64,000 nt of DNA, taken from Vescimonas coprocola. Its GTDB lineage: Bacteria; Bacillota; Clostridia; Oscillospirales; Oscillospiraceae. This document shows positions 34,858 through 42,223 of the stretch, one piece after another. The translations under genes were made by a program, and so were the position numbers. Position 1 is the stretch's first letter, and each line of letters opens with the position of its first letter. The notes under the pieces are model-generated. The model did no database searches. It saw nothing but the letters and a program-made list of their open reading frames with translations, and was not told the DNA's origin. Location of the stretch: assembly GCF_018408575.1 (NCBI RefSeq), contig NZ_AP023418.1, forward strand, positions 1,516,415 through 1,580,414, read 5' to 3'.

Positions 34858-34960
34858 TTGATACAGTTTTGAGCATACACATTATAGCACATACGGATTT
34901 GCGCCACAATAGCAAAACACTGCCAATATACTGCCATTGACCGCCGATTTGCTGCCAACG

Positions 34961-35482
34961 CTATTTATCGGGAAAAAATTGCTCCATAAGACTCAAACTA
35001 TCCCGGGAAGTATAGCCCCACAAGATTGAAGAAAGAGCCTCCACAGCATTCTTTCGCCTGCGGAAAAAGGTGCGTTCGCTGATGTCGGACACATGGGGTC
35101 GGATCATTTCAATAATCTCATCAACGCTCCGATACTGCTGGGGCGAAAGGTAGCTGTAATAAAGCAGCCAATAATACATCTCGCCGTGTTTATGCTTGTT
35201 TCGCATGATATTGACCGAGACTTCCAGCAACTTCAGCATTTGATAGCTTTTTTCAATGCTTCTGGCCTGTTCTTCGATGCCGTTATCCGAGAAATCCACA
35301 CCGGCAAGGTAGATGGACTCCAAAAAGTCCTCGATACTGCTGCCAACCTCCATCTGAAACCGTCGTTTGACCTGCTGCACCGACAGCTCCAAACCCCACA
35401 CCACATCCCGGTATTTTTTCAGAAGCAGGTAGGTATCGTGAAATCTTTGGTCTTCCGGCATCTGTTCCGGTTGCTTTTTCAT
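34961..35482 (-). CDS. Helical hypothetical regulator-like protein
   Basis: A 173-residue all-helical protein. Its last 60 residues (PQQYRSVDEIIEMIRPHV... SERTFFRRRKNAVEALSSILW) resemble the C-terminal HTH of phage ArpU-like or sigma-like regulators. It follows the replication/regulatory protein by 3 bp, with GGAGGTG before its ATG. It is likely a transcription regulator of the ICE, but no exact family is certain. Confidence 0.5.
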   Translation of the reverse strand: MKKQPEQMPEDQRFHDTYLLLKKYRDVVWGLELSVQQVKRRFQMEVGSSIEDFLESIYLAGVDFSDNGIEEQARSIEKSYQMLKLLEVSVNIMRNKHKHGEMYYWLLYYSYLSPQQYRSVDEIIEMIRPHVSDISERTFFRRRKNAVEALSSILWGYTSRDSLSLMEQFFPDK

Positions 35483-35485
35483 CGG

Positions 35486-36607
35486 TCACACCTCCTTCAC
35501 GGTTACGGGCGACAGCCGTACCTCAAACTGGAATATCTCTGTGGAATCCTTGCACGACAGCACAAGCAAATAGCGATAGTCTTTCAGTTTCCGGAGATCA
35601 CAGACATGAATAAATGCTTTCCTGCAATCGTCGGATAAGGGTAATAACTTACACTGGAGCCTTGGGCATGAAAAGCAAGGAAAGCCTTGTGCAGCAAGGA
35701 TTTTTGCCGCTTTTTGCAGAATAATCTCCGTGTGCGATTTTGAAACGCCGGAACTGTTTTCTGACACGCTACCTTCCTCCGTTTCTTCGTCCATCTGAAT
35801 ATGGATATTAAGCGACATTGCCACCTCATCTTTGTCGATCATCACATCGGAAATCTGGAACATGGTCGAAAGATATTGCTTGAGGTAGATAGCCGTGCCG
35901 TGCGTTCCGGGGAATGCGACCATAGATAGATAGTCGAGCTCCTGCATTTTGCGGAGATAGCGTCCTGCCGTCGCCTTGGACACGCCCCAGCGCTGTGCAA
36001 GCTCCGCATACCCGATGAGTGGGCTTCCGGTGCCGTTTCTCATATACACGACGGGACCGACCTCTGAGCCTTGCACCTGCGTGTCGTTGTATACGGTGTT
36101 GATCCACAGATCCAGCATAGCGTCCATTTCCGAACAGCGGCCGGCGCTGACCAATTCATTGGCAACCGAGATCGGCAGAAAGAAGAAGCCAGTATCCTTC
36201 TGGCACGGGGCGTTGTACTCTAAAACTCTGTTGTATTTGCACCATCCTTTGATTTTGAATTTCACCAGCCTGCCCCGGCCGAGCAGCGTATAGGTGATAA
36301 GGTGTCTGTCCTGCAGCTCCCTGAGAATGGCAAGTGCCTGATGCTGAAAGCGAGTGCGGAACCACTCGGTTAGCTCGCTCACACGGCAGAGCCATTCGCC
36401 GGGATAGATCGTGTAGCTGATTCCATCGATCCGTTTATAGGAAGTACGGAAGTTTGCAAAGCAGGACAGCACCGTGAAATGGTAAAGCCCCGATGTGCCG
36501 CCGACACGGATGCTTTTATCCTTCATCAGCAGCCCGATAAATTGCCGGTAGATCCGGCAGCGTGGGTAATCCACGATTTGTTTTAATTCTAATTGATACT
36601 CTGACAT
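35486..36607 (-). CDS. Replication initiator/regulator-like HTH protein
   Basis: A 373-residue protein and the first gene of the ICE operon in this window. The N-terminus (KQIVDYPRCRIYRQFIGLLM... GLYHFTVLSCFANFRTSYKR) resembles proteins annotated as replication initiators or MarR-like factors in Clostridial conjugative transposons. A central winged helix (YAELAQRWGVSKATAGRYLR) near residues 205-225 is clear. The C-terminal 100 residues are cysteine containing. The ATG at 36607 follows AAGGAGGAAAC. A hairpin terminator lies 25-55 bases upstream. Confidence 0.6.
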   Translation of the reverse strand: MSEYQLELKQIVDYPRCRIYRQFIGLLMKDKSIRVGGTSGLYHFTVLSCFANFRTSYKRIDGISYTIYPGEWLCRVSELTEWFRTRFQHQALAILRELQDRHLITYTLLGRGRLVKFKIKGWCKYNRVLEYNAPCQKDTGFFFLPISVANELVSAGRCSEMDAMLDLWINTVYNDTQVQGSEVGPVVYMRNGTGSPLIGYAELAQRWGVSKATAGRYLRKMQELDYLSMVAFPGTHGTAIYLKQYLSTMFQISDVMIDKDEVAMSLNIHIQMDEETEEGSVSENSSGVSKSHTEIILQKAAKILAAQGFPCFSCPRLQCKLLPLSDDCRKAFIHVCDLRKLKDYRYLLVLSCKDSTEIFQFEVRLSPVTVKEV

Positions 36608-36633
36608 GGTTGTTTCCTCCTTGAAACAGGAAA

Positions 36634-36665
36634 AGCGGTGCAGAACCAAATGGAACTGCACCGCT
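36634..36665 (-). terminator. Leader terminator ahead of the first ICE operon gene
   Basis: AGCGGTGCAG and CTGCACCGCT form a 10-bp stem, followed on the minus strand by TTTTCCTGTTT. It sits between the upstream region and the ribosome site of the replication-like gene. Confidence 0.65.
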
Positions 36666-36932
36666 CAGGCAGCAAACTATTGATTTTTGCGCCTTTTGTA
36701 GTATAATATTCATATAGCCTATAGAGAAACAAGGTTGTTCCTCTGTTGCCAACAAATATTGATACGAGTGAGATACCTGATTTTGAGGTACACGACGGGT
36801 ACACAAAAAAGTTTTTCTCGCAAAATCAGACTGGTAACGGAAGGAATAACCGCCGTATAAGATACCTATGACACTCATTTTTATGGGTGAGGAGATATTC
36901 AAAACGGAGTGGGAATAACCTCACACATCAAA
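36666..36932. other. Non-coding right end of the ICE
   Basis: No gene is supported in these 267 bases. They hold short direct repeats (GGTACAC twice at about 36792-36808; AGATACCT twice) and, on the minus strand, a weak promoter-like pair (TTGTTT, 18 bases, TATTAT near 36710-36740). The ICE junction with chromosomal DNA must lie here, but no attachment-site repeat could be confirmed because the other end is outside the window. Confidence 0.35.
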
Positions 36933-36970
36933 AGAGCGCTCTCCCCATTCCGGGGAGAGCGCTCTTTTTG
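36933..36970. terminator. Strong bidirectional terminator at the ICE/chromosome border
   Basis: AGAGCGCTCTCCCC and GGGGAGAGCGCTCT form a 14-bp perfect stem with a 5-base loop, followed by T5 on the plus side and TTTGATG on the minus side. It terminates the camelysin-like remnant on the minus strand. Confidence 0.8.
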
Positions 36971-36980
36971 ATGCAGGGAA

Positions 36981-37175
36981 TTACTCAGCAACCACAGTAT
37001 ACCAAATGCCGCCGTTGGTCAGAGCCTCCTTCAGTTCCGTAACGTTCACCACAGGGTAAGTGGCGTTCTCGTCATAGGTGTTGTTGAAGCTGTCGCCCTC
37101 CACGGTGTCCTGGGTGGCGTAGACGGTGATGGTAATGCCGTCAATAGACTCGTTCATGTAGTCGTTGCCAGCCCA
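36981..37175 (-). pseudogene. C-terminal remnant of a camelysin/TasA-type secreted protein
   Basis: Directly after the stop of the 187-residue gene and in the same frame, about 63 codons read WAGNDYMNESIDGITITVYA, then a motif like TQDTVEGDSFNNTYD and an end at GIWYTVVAE. This is the C-terminal pattern of SipW-dependent camelysin/TasA-like proteins. The N-terminal part, signal peptide and start are gone. It keeps its own terminator. A deletion or element insertion has removed the rest. Confidence 0.6.
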
Positions 37176-37739
37176 TCACGGCCCAAGTGGATCCAGCGGC
37201 CCCAGCTCCGGGTCGTAGGGCAAACACACCACCTCGTATCCCCCGCTGGGACGGCTCCCCGGCAGGAGCAGTCCCTCTTCCCCCAACCAGAAATCGCCGG
37301 GGTGCAGGACCAGCCCCCGCTCTTGCGCCGTCTCCCGCAGACGGCGGTGCCACGGCGTATGGGGCGGGAAGCACTCCCCCACCCCCACCGGCAGTCCCTC
37401 CGCCCACACATCGCCCCGGCAGCGGTACGGCCACGGTCCCGTAAGCTCCGTGCAGATGCTCACACCATGCTCCGTCTCCCGAACGATACGGCTGCGGAGG
37501 GCCGCCGTAGTCAGCGGCAGCATCCCGCCCTGTTCCAAAGCCCTCCGACATCGCTCCGCCAGCTGCGGCAACAGCACCCGGCGGCCATAGTCCAGCAGCC
37601 CCCTGCCCCACGCTGCATAATACCGGCAGAAGGCCCGCCTTCCCTCCCAATGGGGCAGCTCTGCCTCCACTGTCAGCAGCGGCAGTTCCTCCCAAGTCAG
37701 CACTTGGGGCGGAAAAACAGGTTCAACGGTCACAGCCAC
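37176..37739 (-). CDS. Hypothetical chromosomal protein
   Basis: A 187-residue GC-rich gene. The GTG start at 37739 has AGGAGGG about 6 bases upstream. The protein has an N-terminal beta part (TVEPVFPPQVLTWEELPLLT), a Trp/Tyr/Arg-rich helical part (FCRYYAAWGRGLLDYGRRVL) and ends LGPLDPLGP. The pattern is weakly reminiscent of DUF3298/RsiV-like domains, without a membrane segment. No firm family is assigned. It is divergent from the YerC/YecD gene. Confidence 0.5.
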   Translation of the reverse strand: MAVTVEPVFPPQVLTWEELPLLTVEAELPHWEGRRAFCRYYAAWGRGLLDYGRRVLLPQLAERCRRALEQGGMLPLTTAALRSRIVRETEHGVSICTELTGPWPYRCRGDVWAEGLPVGVGECFPPHTPWHRRLRETAQERGLVLHPGDFWLGEEGLLLPGSRPSGGYEVVCLPYDPELGPLDPLGP

Positions 37740-37818
37740 AGCCAGCCCTCCTCTCGTATCCTACCCTCCACTCTATGCACCCCCGGCACCGCAGGTGCAA
37801 AAAAGTTTCCGCCGCCCG

Positions 37819-37847
37819 TTTACTTTCATACGTTACCATGATACAAT
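37819..37847 (+). promoter_or_regulatory. Promoter of the YerC/YecD-methyltransferase-hslO genes
   Basis: TTTACT, a 17-base spacer and TACAAT form a plausible sigma-A promoter, 36 bp before the ATG at 37884. Confidence 0.5.
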
Positions 37848-37883
37848 ATGAAAGTACATCCAACAGAAACGGAGGAATGTTCC

Positions 37884-38201
37884 ATGGCGCACAAGACCAC
37901 CATCGCCACCAAGGAGAAAAACGAGCGGCTGTACCGGGCCATTCTGGCTCTGGAAACGGAGGAGGAGTGCTATGCCTTCTTTCAGGACCTGTGTACCATT
38001 GCCGAGCTGCGCTCCATGGAGCAGCGCTACGAGGTAGCCACCCTGCTCAGCGAGGGCATGGTGTACAGCGACATACTGGAGCGCACCGGCGCCTCCAGCG
38101 CCACCATCAGTCGGGTGAACCGGGCTCTCCTCAACGGGACCGGCGGCTACGTCAGTGTGCTGGGCAAGATGAAGGAGGGCGGTCATGATGAGCAGCTATG
38201 A
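37884..38201 (+). CDS. YerC/YecD family TrpR-like repressor
   Basis: A 105-residue DNA-binding protein of the YerC/YecD group, a TrpR-superfamily HTH common in Firmicutes. Its pattern includes LYRAILALETEEECYAFFQDL, TIAELRSMEQRYEVA and the HTH YSDILERTGASSATISRVNR. The start at 37884 follows GGAGGAATG. It ends inside the start of the methyltransferase gene, so the two are translationally coupled. The ligand and targets are unknown here. Confidence 0.8.
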   Translation: MAHKTTIATKEKNERLYRAILALETEEECYAFFQDLCTIAELRSMEQRYEVATLLSEGMVYSDILERTGASSATISRVNRALLNGTGGYVSVLGKMKEGGHDEQL

Positions 38202-38928
38202 GGGGCTTGCGGCGTCCTACGATGCCCTGACCACCGACGTAGGCTACGAGAAGCGGGCGGACTTTCTGGAAAAGCTCTTCCGCCGCAGCCGTATCCCCGT
38301 CCACACGGTGCTGGATCTGGCCTGCGGCACCGGCACCATGACGTGGCTGCTGACAGACCGGGGCTATGAGCTCATCGGCGTGGACGGCTCCGAGGAGATG
38401 CTGGCCGCCGCCATGGAGAAAAGCGGACAGGTGGAGGGCATCCCCCCCATCTTCCTGCACCAGTCCATGCCCCAGCTGGATCTTTACGGCACGGTGGATG
38501 CCGCCATCTGCTGTCTGGACAGCCTGAACTATCTCACCCGCCCCGCCGATGTGCAGCGCACCTTCCGGCGGCTGCACCTGTTCATCGCCCCCGGCGGGCC
38601 GCTGGTGTTCGACATCAATACCGTGGCCAAGCTGGCGGCGCTGGATGGACAGGTCTTTCTGGACGAGACGGAGGACACCTACTGCGTCTGGCGCACGGAG
38701 TATCACCGGGGACTGTGTACCTATTACATGGATCTCTTCGACCGCCGCCGGGACGGCGCATGGCAGCGGGAGCTGGAGATCCACCGGCAGCGGGCCTATA
38801 CCACAGAGGAGCTCACCGGCTGGCTGAGGGCTGCCGGTTTCAACGATATCCGCACTTGGGGCGACGGAAAGCTGCGCCGTCCCACGGAAAACGAGCAGCG
38901 GATCTATTTTTCCTGTATCAGAGAGTGA
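38185..38928 (+). CDS. Class I SAM-dependent methyltransferase
   Basis: A 247-residue enzyme. It has a SAM-binding motif VLDLACGTGTMTW near residue 40, an acidic residue after strand 2 (LIGVDGSEEML) and CLDSLNYLTRP as motif post-II. It fits the small-molecule methyltransferase group often found next to HslO in Clostridia. Its 5' end overlaps the upstream regulator. The substrate is unknown. Confidence 0.75.
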   Translation: MMSSYEGLAASYDALTTDVGYEKRADFLEKLFRRSRIPVHTVLDLACGTGTMTWLLTDRGYELIGVDGSEEMLAAAMEKSGQVEGIPPIFLHQSMPQLDLYGTVDAAICCLDSLNYLTRPADVQRTFRRLHLFIAPGGPLVFDINTVAKLAALDGQVFLDETEDTYCVWRTEYHRGLCTYYMDLFDRRRDGAWQRELEIHRQRAYTTEELTGWLRAAGFNDIRTWGDGKLRRPTENEQRIYFSCIRE

Positions 38929-38938
38929 GGTCATTTTC

Positions 38939-39829
38939 ATGAGCGATCATATTTTGCGTGCCATTACATCCGACGGTCTGGTGCAGGCCGCCGCTATCAG
39001 CAGCCGTGACCTGACGGAGCGGGCCCGGCAGATCCACAAGACCCTGCCGGTGGCCACCGCCGCCTTGGGCCGGACACTGGCCGGAGCCTCCATGATGGGC
39101 AACGCCCTGAAGGGCCACGGTGCCAGCCTGACCCTCCAGATCAAGGGCAGCGGCCCCTTGGGTACCATTCTGGCAGTATCCGACTCCGACGGCAACGTCC
39201 GTGGCTACGTCACCAACCCTCAGACGGAGTTGCCCCTGCGCCCCGACGGCAAGCTGGACGTGGGTGGGGCCGTGGGACAGGAGGGCTCCCTGACGGTCAT
39301 CAAGGACCTGCACATGAAGGAGCCCTATGTGGGTACCGTGAACCTGCTGGGAGGCGAGATCGCCGAGGACATCGCCGCCTACTTCGTGGAGTCCGAGCAG
39401 ATCCCCACCGCCTGCGCTCTGGGGGTGCTCATTGACCGGAATCAGAGCGTCAAGGCCGCCGGTGGCTATCTGATCCAGCTGATGCCCGGCGCCGGGGAGG
39501 ACACCATCGCTAAGGTGGAGGGCGGTATCATGGCCGCCGGCAACGTCTCCGCCATTCTGGAAAAGGATCCCGACCCGGAGGCCATGCTGCGGGCGGTGCT
39601 GTCGGACTTCGAGGTGAAGGTGCTGGAGCAGGAGCCTGTGGAGTACCGCTGCGGGTGCAGCCGGGAGCGCATCGAGCGGGCGCTGCTGTCACTGGGTCGG
39701 GACGAACTCTCCGCCATTCTGGCCGAGCAAGGCTCCTGCGACCTGACGTGTCAATTCTGCGACCGGGTGTACCACTTCTCCGGCCCGGAGCTGGAGGGGC
39801 TGATCCAGAGCCTTGAGAAAAAAGATTGA
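38939..39829 (+). CDS. hslO: Hsp33 redox-regulated chaperone
   Basis: A 296-residue Hsp33: N-terminal DHILRAITSDGLVQAAAIS and VGQEGSLTVIKDLHMKEPY are family-specific, and the C-terminal zinc site is present as CGC and CQFC (with SCDLTC). Oxidation of these cysteines activates the holdase in the cytoplasm. The length is normal. It ends the operon led by the YerC/YecD gene, just before the tRNA promoter. Confidence 0.95.
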   Translation: MSDHILRAITSDGLVQAAAISSRDLTERARQIHKTLPVATAALGRTLAGASMMGNALKGHGASLTLQIKGSGPLGTILAVSDSDGNVRGYVTNPQTELPLRPDGKLDVGGAVGQEGSLTVIKDLHMKEPYVGTVNLLGGEIAEDIAAYFVESEQIPTACALGVLIDRNQSVKAAGGYLIQLMPGAGEDTIAKVEGGIMAAGNVSAILEKDPDPEAMLRAVLSDFEVKVLEQEPVEYRCGCSRERIERALLSLGRDELSAILAEQGSCDLTCQFCDRVYHFSGPELEGLIQSLEKKD

Positions 39830-39847
39830 AAAAATCTGATTTTCCTG

Positions 39848-39876
39848 TTGACATGGCGGCCGGTTTTTAGTATAAT
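39848..39876 (+). promoter_or_regulatory. Consensus promoter of the tRNA operon
   Basis: TTGACA, a 17-base spacer and TATAAT lie 43 bp upstream of the first tRNA. Both hexamers are perfect. Confidence 0.9.
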
Positions 39877-39919
39877 TATCCTTGCCGTTGCGATGGTAAG
39901 CCCTTCCGGCGGCAAGGAC

Positions 39920-39996
39920 GGGAGCATAGCTCAGCTGGTTAGAGCACCTGCCTTACAAGCAGGGGGTCACTGGTTCGAGTCCAGTTGTTCCCACCA
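39920..39996 (+). tRNA. tRNA-Val (TAC)
   Basis: A full cloverleaf: acceptor GGGAGCA/TGTTCCC, anticodon loop CTTACAA, T-arm with GGTTCGAGTCC, and encoded CCA. First of a five-tRNA operon. Confidence 0.95.
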
Positions 39997-40002
39997 TGAT
40001 AC

Positions 40003-40079
40003 GGCCAAGTAGTTCAGTTGGTTAGAACGCCAGCCTGTCACGCTGGAGGTCGTGGGTTCGAGCCCCATCTTGGTCGCCA
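40003..40079 (+). tRNA. tRNA-Asp (GTC)
   Basis: Cloverleaf with acceptor GGCCAAG/CTTGGTC, anticodon loop CTGTCAC and encoded CCA. Confidence 0.95.
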
Positions 40080-40082
40080 TAT

Positions 40083-40158
<76 letters not shown>

Positions 40159-40183
40159 TGACGCTGAAATATCGGCGTCATCT

Positions 40184-40259
40184 GCGGGCGTAGCTCATCT
40201 GGTAGAGCGCGACCTTGCCAAGGTCGAGGTAGCGAGTTCGAGCCTCGTCGCCCGCTCCA
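40184..40259 (+). tRNA. tRNA-Gly (GCC)
   Basis: Cloverleaf with acceptor GCGGGCG/CGCCCGC, anticodon loop TTGCCAA and encoded CCA. Confidence 0.95.
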
Positions 40260-40265
40260 AAAACA

Positions 40266-40294
40266 GAGAAAACGGCGAACCTCGCCGTTTTCTC
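40266..40294 (+). terminator. Hairpin between tRNA-Gly and tRNA-Cys
   Basis: GAGAAAACGGCG and CGCCGTTTTCTC form a 12-bp stem followed by a short TTAT tract. It could end or attenuate the transcript of the first four tRNAs. Confidence 0.55.
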
Positions 40295-40300
40295 TTATCC

Positions 40301-40375
40301 GGTGACATAGCCAAGTGGTAAGGCAAGGGTCTGCAAAACCCTCATTCCCCAGTTCAAATCTGGGTGTCACCTCCA
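40301..40375 (+). tRNA. tRNA-Cys (GCA)
   Basis: Cloverleaf with acceptor GGTGACA/TGTCACC, anticodon loop CTGCAAA and encoded CCA. It lies immediately left of the second ICE remnant, so its 3' end is a candidate integration site. No second copy of its 3' end was found by eye. Confidence 0.93.
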
Positions 40376-40383
40376 TATTAACT

Positions 40384-40459
40384 AAACGGTATAGATGCGT
40401 CTGGCGAAAAGTCAGGCGCATCAACCGTTTCCGGGCTTTTTCAGGCCCGGATTTTTTCT
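40384..40459 (+). terminator. Double hairpin terminating the tRNA operon
   Basis: A nested hairpin at 40384-40430 (AAACGGT/ACCGTTT outside, GATGCG/CGCATC inside) is followed by CCGGGC...GCCCGG (40431-40450) and ATTTTTTC, a strong plus-strand terminator. Confidence 0.75.
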
Positions 40460-40758
40460 TTCAAACCATAGATGCAAATCGCTGTTTCAGAGCGTCTGCC
40501 CCGATTCGAACCGGGCGTTTTCCTGTTTCATGCAGATGCGTTCAGCCAGCGCCCTTTTTCAGCGGCGATTTTTCCGGCTGGCAGCGGTATTTTTCTCAAA
40601 AAAGAATCACAGAGATTTGGGCGTCGTTTTGTTGGTCCTGACGGACTAAGAAAGCGGTGCCCTTTTTCATTTCAAAAAGGGCGCTGGTCGCAGCGCCTGC
40701 ATTTGTAGGTCGGAGCATGATCGCTCCGGCCTTATTTTTTATGCATGGGAGGAGCTAT
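40460..40758 (+). other. Non-coding edge of the second ICE, with leader terminator at 40708-40740
   Basis: No gene is supported. Near 40500-40516 CCGATTCGAACCGGGC resembles an antisense tRNA T-arm and may be a leftover tRNA fragment. A GCCCTTTTT/AAAAAGGGC hairpin (about 40659-40682) precedes GGTCGGAGC/GCTCCGGCC plus TTATTTTTT (40708-40740), a terminator only 19 bases before the next start codon. Confidence 0.55.
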
Positions 40759-41448
40759 ATGAGCATCAGCGCAGAAGAAAAGGTCTGTTACCTCAGAGAA
40801 GCAGCAATCGTCCTTGCCAAGGAGGGTTTCCAGTTGGACGAAGTTCACACTGACAGGCTGTGTATCCTGCTTGACGGTGCGCCGCTGTGCGAAGTGACCG
40901 AGAACGGCGGCATCACCTACCGAAATGAGGACATTAATGAACCGGAACGGGTCGCCGCCAAGGACATGGTGTATGAGATCGTCAGAAACACAGCGGAATA
41001 TATGCGGCAGATGGAAACAGCGCCCTTTTTGAAAGCCGACGGTCTGGAGGACGGCTACAAGGTGCTGGCGGATTTCAACGGCACTGTGCTGGCTGGAGTT
41101 CAGAGCAAACACGGAGTCCACTTCGTCACATGGGATTGGGCCTATGGGCACACAGGAGTATGTCATGGGCACTATTTCATGGAGAACTATGCAGGAGCCA
41201 AACAGGACTTTGCTATCCGCTCCGCACTGATTCAAAAGGAACGGCTTTTCACCCCAGAGCAGATGACCGAGATTTATCGCTGCTGTGCGGACTCTGTAGA
41301 CGGAGATTTCTTTGAACTCACGGGAGAGCAGGAAAAAATGATCCGCAGTGTTCAGCAGCAGATTGAGGAGTGTGTGCCGGATTTGGACGAGCGAATCCGG
41401 CAGCAGGAAGAAGCCTTGGAACAAGTCGCGCAGCAACAGACAATGTAA
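40759..41448 (+). CDS. Hypothetical protein of the second ICE
   Basis: A 229-residue protein with ATG after GGGAGGAGC. Sequence features: a helical N-terminus (SAEEKVCYLREAAIVLAKEG), a middle with aromatic TWDWAYGHTGVCHGHYFM, and a coiled C-terminus rich in Gln/Glu. It resembles a recurrent hypothetical found just upstream of ArdA-like genes in Clostridial ICEs. Function is unknown. It is preceded and followed by terminators. Confidence 0.55.
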   Translation: MSISAEEKVCYLREAAIVLAKEGFQLDEVHTDRLCILLDGAPLCEVTENGGITYRNEDINEPERVAAKDMVYEIVRNTAEYMRQMETAPFLKADGLEDGYKVLADFNGTVLAGVQSKHGVHFVTWDWAYGHTGVCHGHYFMENYAGAKQDFAIRSALIQKERLFTPEQMTEIYRCCADSVDGDFFELTGEQEKMIRSVQQQIEECVPDLDERIRQQEEALEQVAQQQTM

Positions 41449-41461
41449 TATCAAACGGAAC

Positions 41462-41499
41462 GGGCCGGAGTCTTAGCAATAAGATTCCGGCCCTTTTTT
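41462..41499 (+). terminator. Terminator between two ICE genes
   Basis: GGGCCGGAGTCTT and AAGATTCCGGCCC form a long stem with loop AGCAAT, followed by TTTTTT. It ends only 22 bases before the next start codon. Confidence 0.8.
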
Positions 41500-41521
41500 C
41501 ATTTCAGAGAGGAGTTCGCTT

Positions 41522-42223
41522 ATGCCGTACTATTTCATGCGAGACACGCCGCTGCAGGCGTTGGAGCAGTTGATGATGTCTCAGCCCGGTCAAAAGCCCA
41601 GAGGTGGTGGAATATATCGCAGCCCATTTCGTTACACGCCCGAAGATATGGCGTGCGAATACTGCCAGAACTATGTCCGCAAGCATCCGTGCCGCCTATG
41701 TGAATGTACCTGCCTGGAGGAGCGGATCGAGGCAGGTGTGCTGGAGCTGAATGCGTTCATGTGGGACTGCTTCACCCCCTCTATGGGGCCGCAGTTTCGA
41801 AAAAGGATGCATCAGCAATTCAGAGAGAGGAAACCTCAATTCTTCCAATTCTTCCTGTCCGATGCCCACCGGCGAAGATGGACACATTGGCGAGAGCGCT
41901 GCTGGCGTTTGTCCGACCGGAACAAAGCGGCCCTCTTCCCGCTCACGGCATACGAGAGCCTTTGGCGCAGGATGGTCTGGAAATGCGGGAATGACGGCTT
42001 TGACTTCCAAAGCGTCCGGCTCGGAGGAATCGAGCCGGAGCTATACAGCGTCTACCAGGCGGCGAAGGCCATTGCGGTCGGCTGCTGTAATATCACTCTC
42101 GCAGACCTTGCGTCTCCGGAATTGGTCACAGATGAGGCGTTCCACCTGATCACTGGCGCACTACTGATGGCCAAGTACGGAGATGCGGTTTTGAATTTGG
42201 AAAAAGGAGTTGACGAAACATGA
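41522..42223 (+). CDS. Hypothetical cysteine-rich protein of the second ICE
   Basis: A 233-residue protein. CEYCQNYVRKHPCRLCECTC near residues 47-66 holds six closely spaced cysteines, suggesting zinc binding. The remainder is helical and Arg/Trp rich (RRRWTHWRERCWRL). GAGAGGAG precedes the ATG, and its stop overlaps the ArdA-like start (ATGA). It is probably part of the ArdA-linked antirestriction block. No named family is assigned. Confidence 0.55.
   Translation: MPYYFMRDTPLQALEQLMMSQPGQKPRGGGIYRSPFRYTPEDMACEYCQNYVRKHPCRLCECTCLEERIEAGVLELNAFMWDCFTPSMGPQFRKRMHQQFRERKPQFFQFFLSDAHRRRWTHWRERCWRLSDRNKAALFPLTAYESLWRRMVWKCGNDGFDFQSVRLGGIEPELYSVYQAAKAIAVGCCNITLADLASPELVTDEAFHLITGALLMAKYGDAVLNLEKGVDET

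Noticed and set aside
36516-36902. A 128-codon frame upstream of the replication-like gene
   Set aside because: It overlaps the real start and leader hairpin and shows no coding pattern.
37141-37695. A 184-codon frame overlapping the hypothetical chromosomal gene
   Set aside because: Gly/Ala-rich shadow in GC-rich DNA. The alternative frame has a proper GTG start with AGGAGGG.
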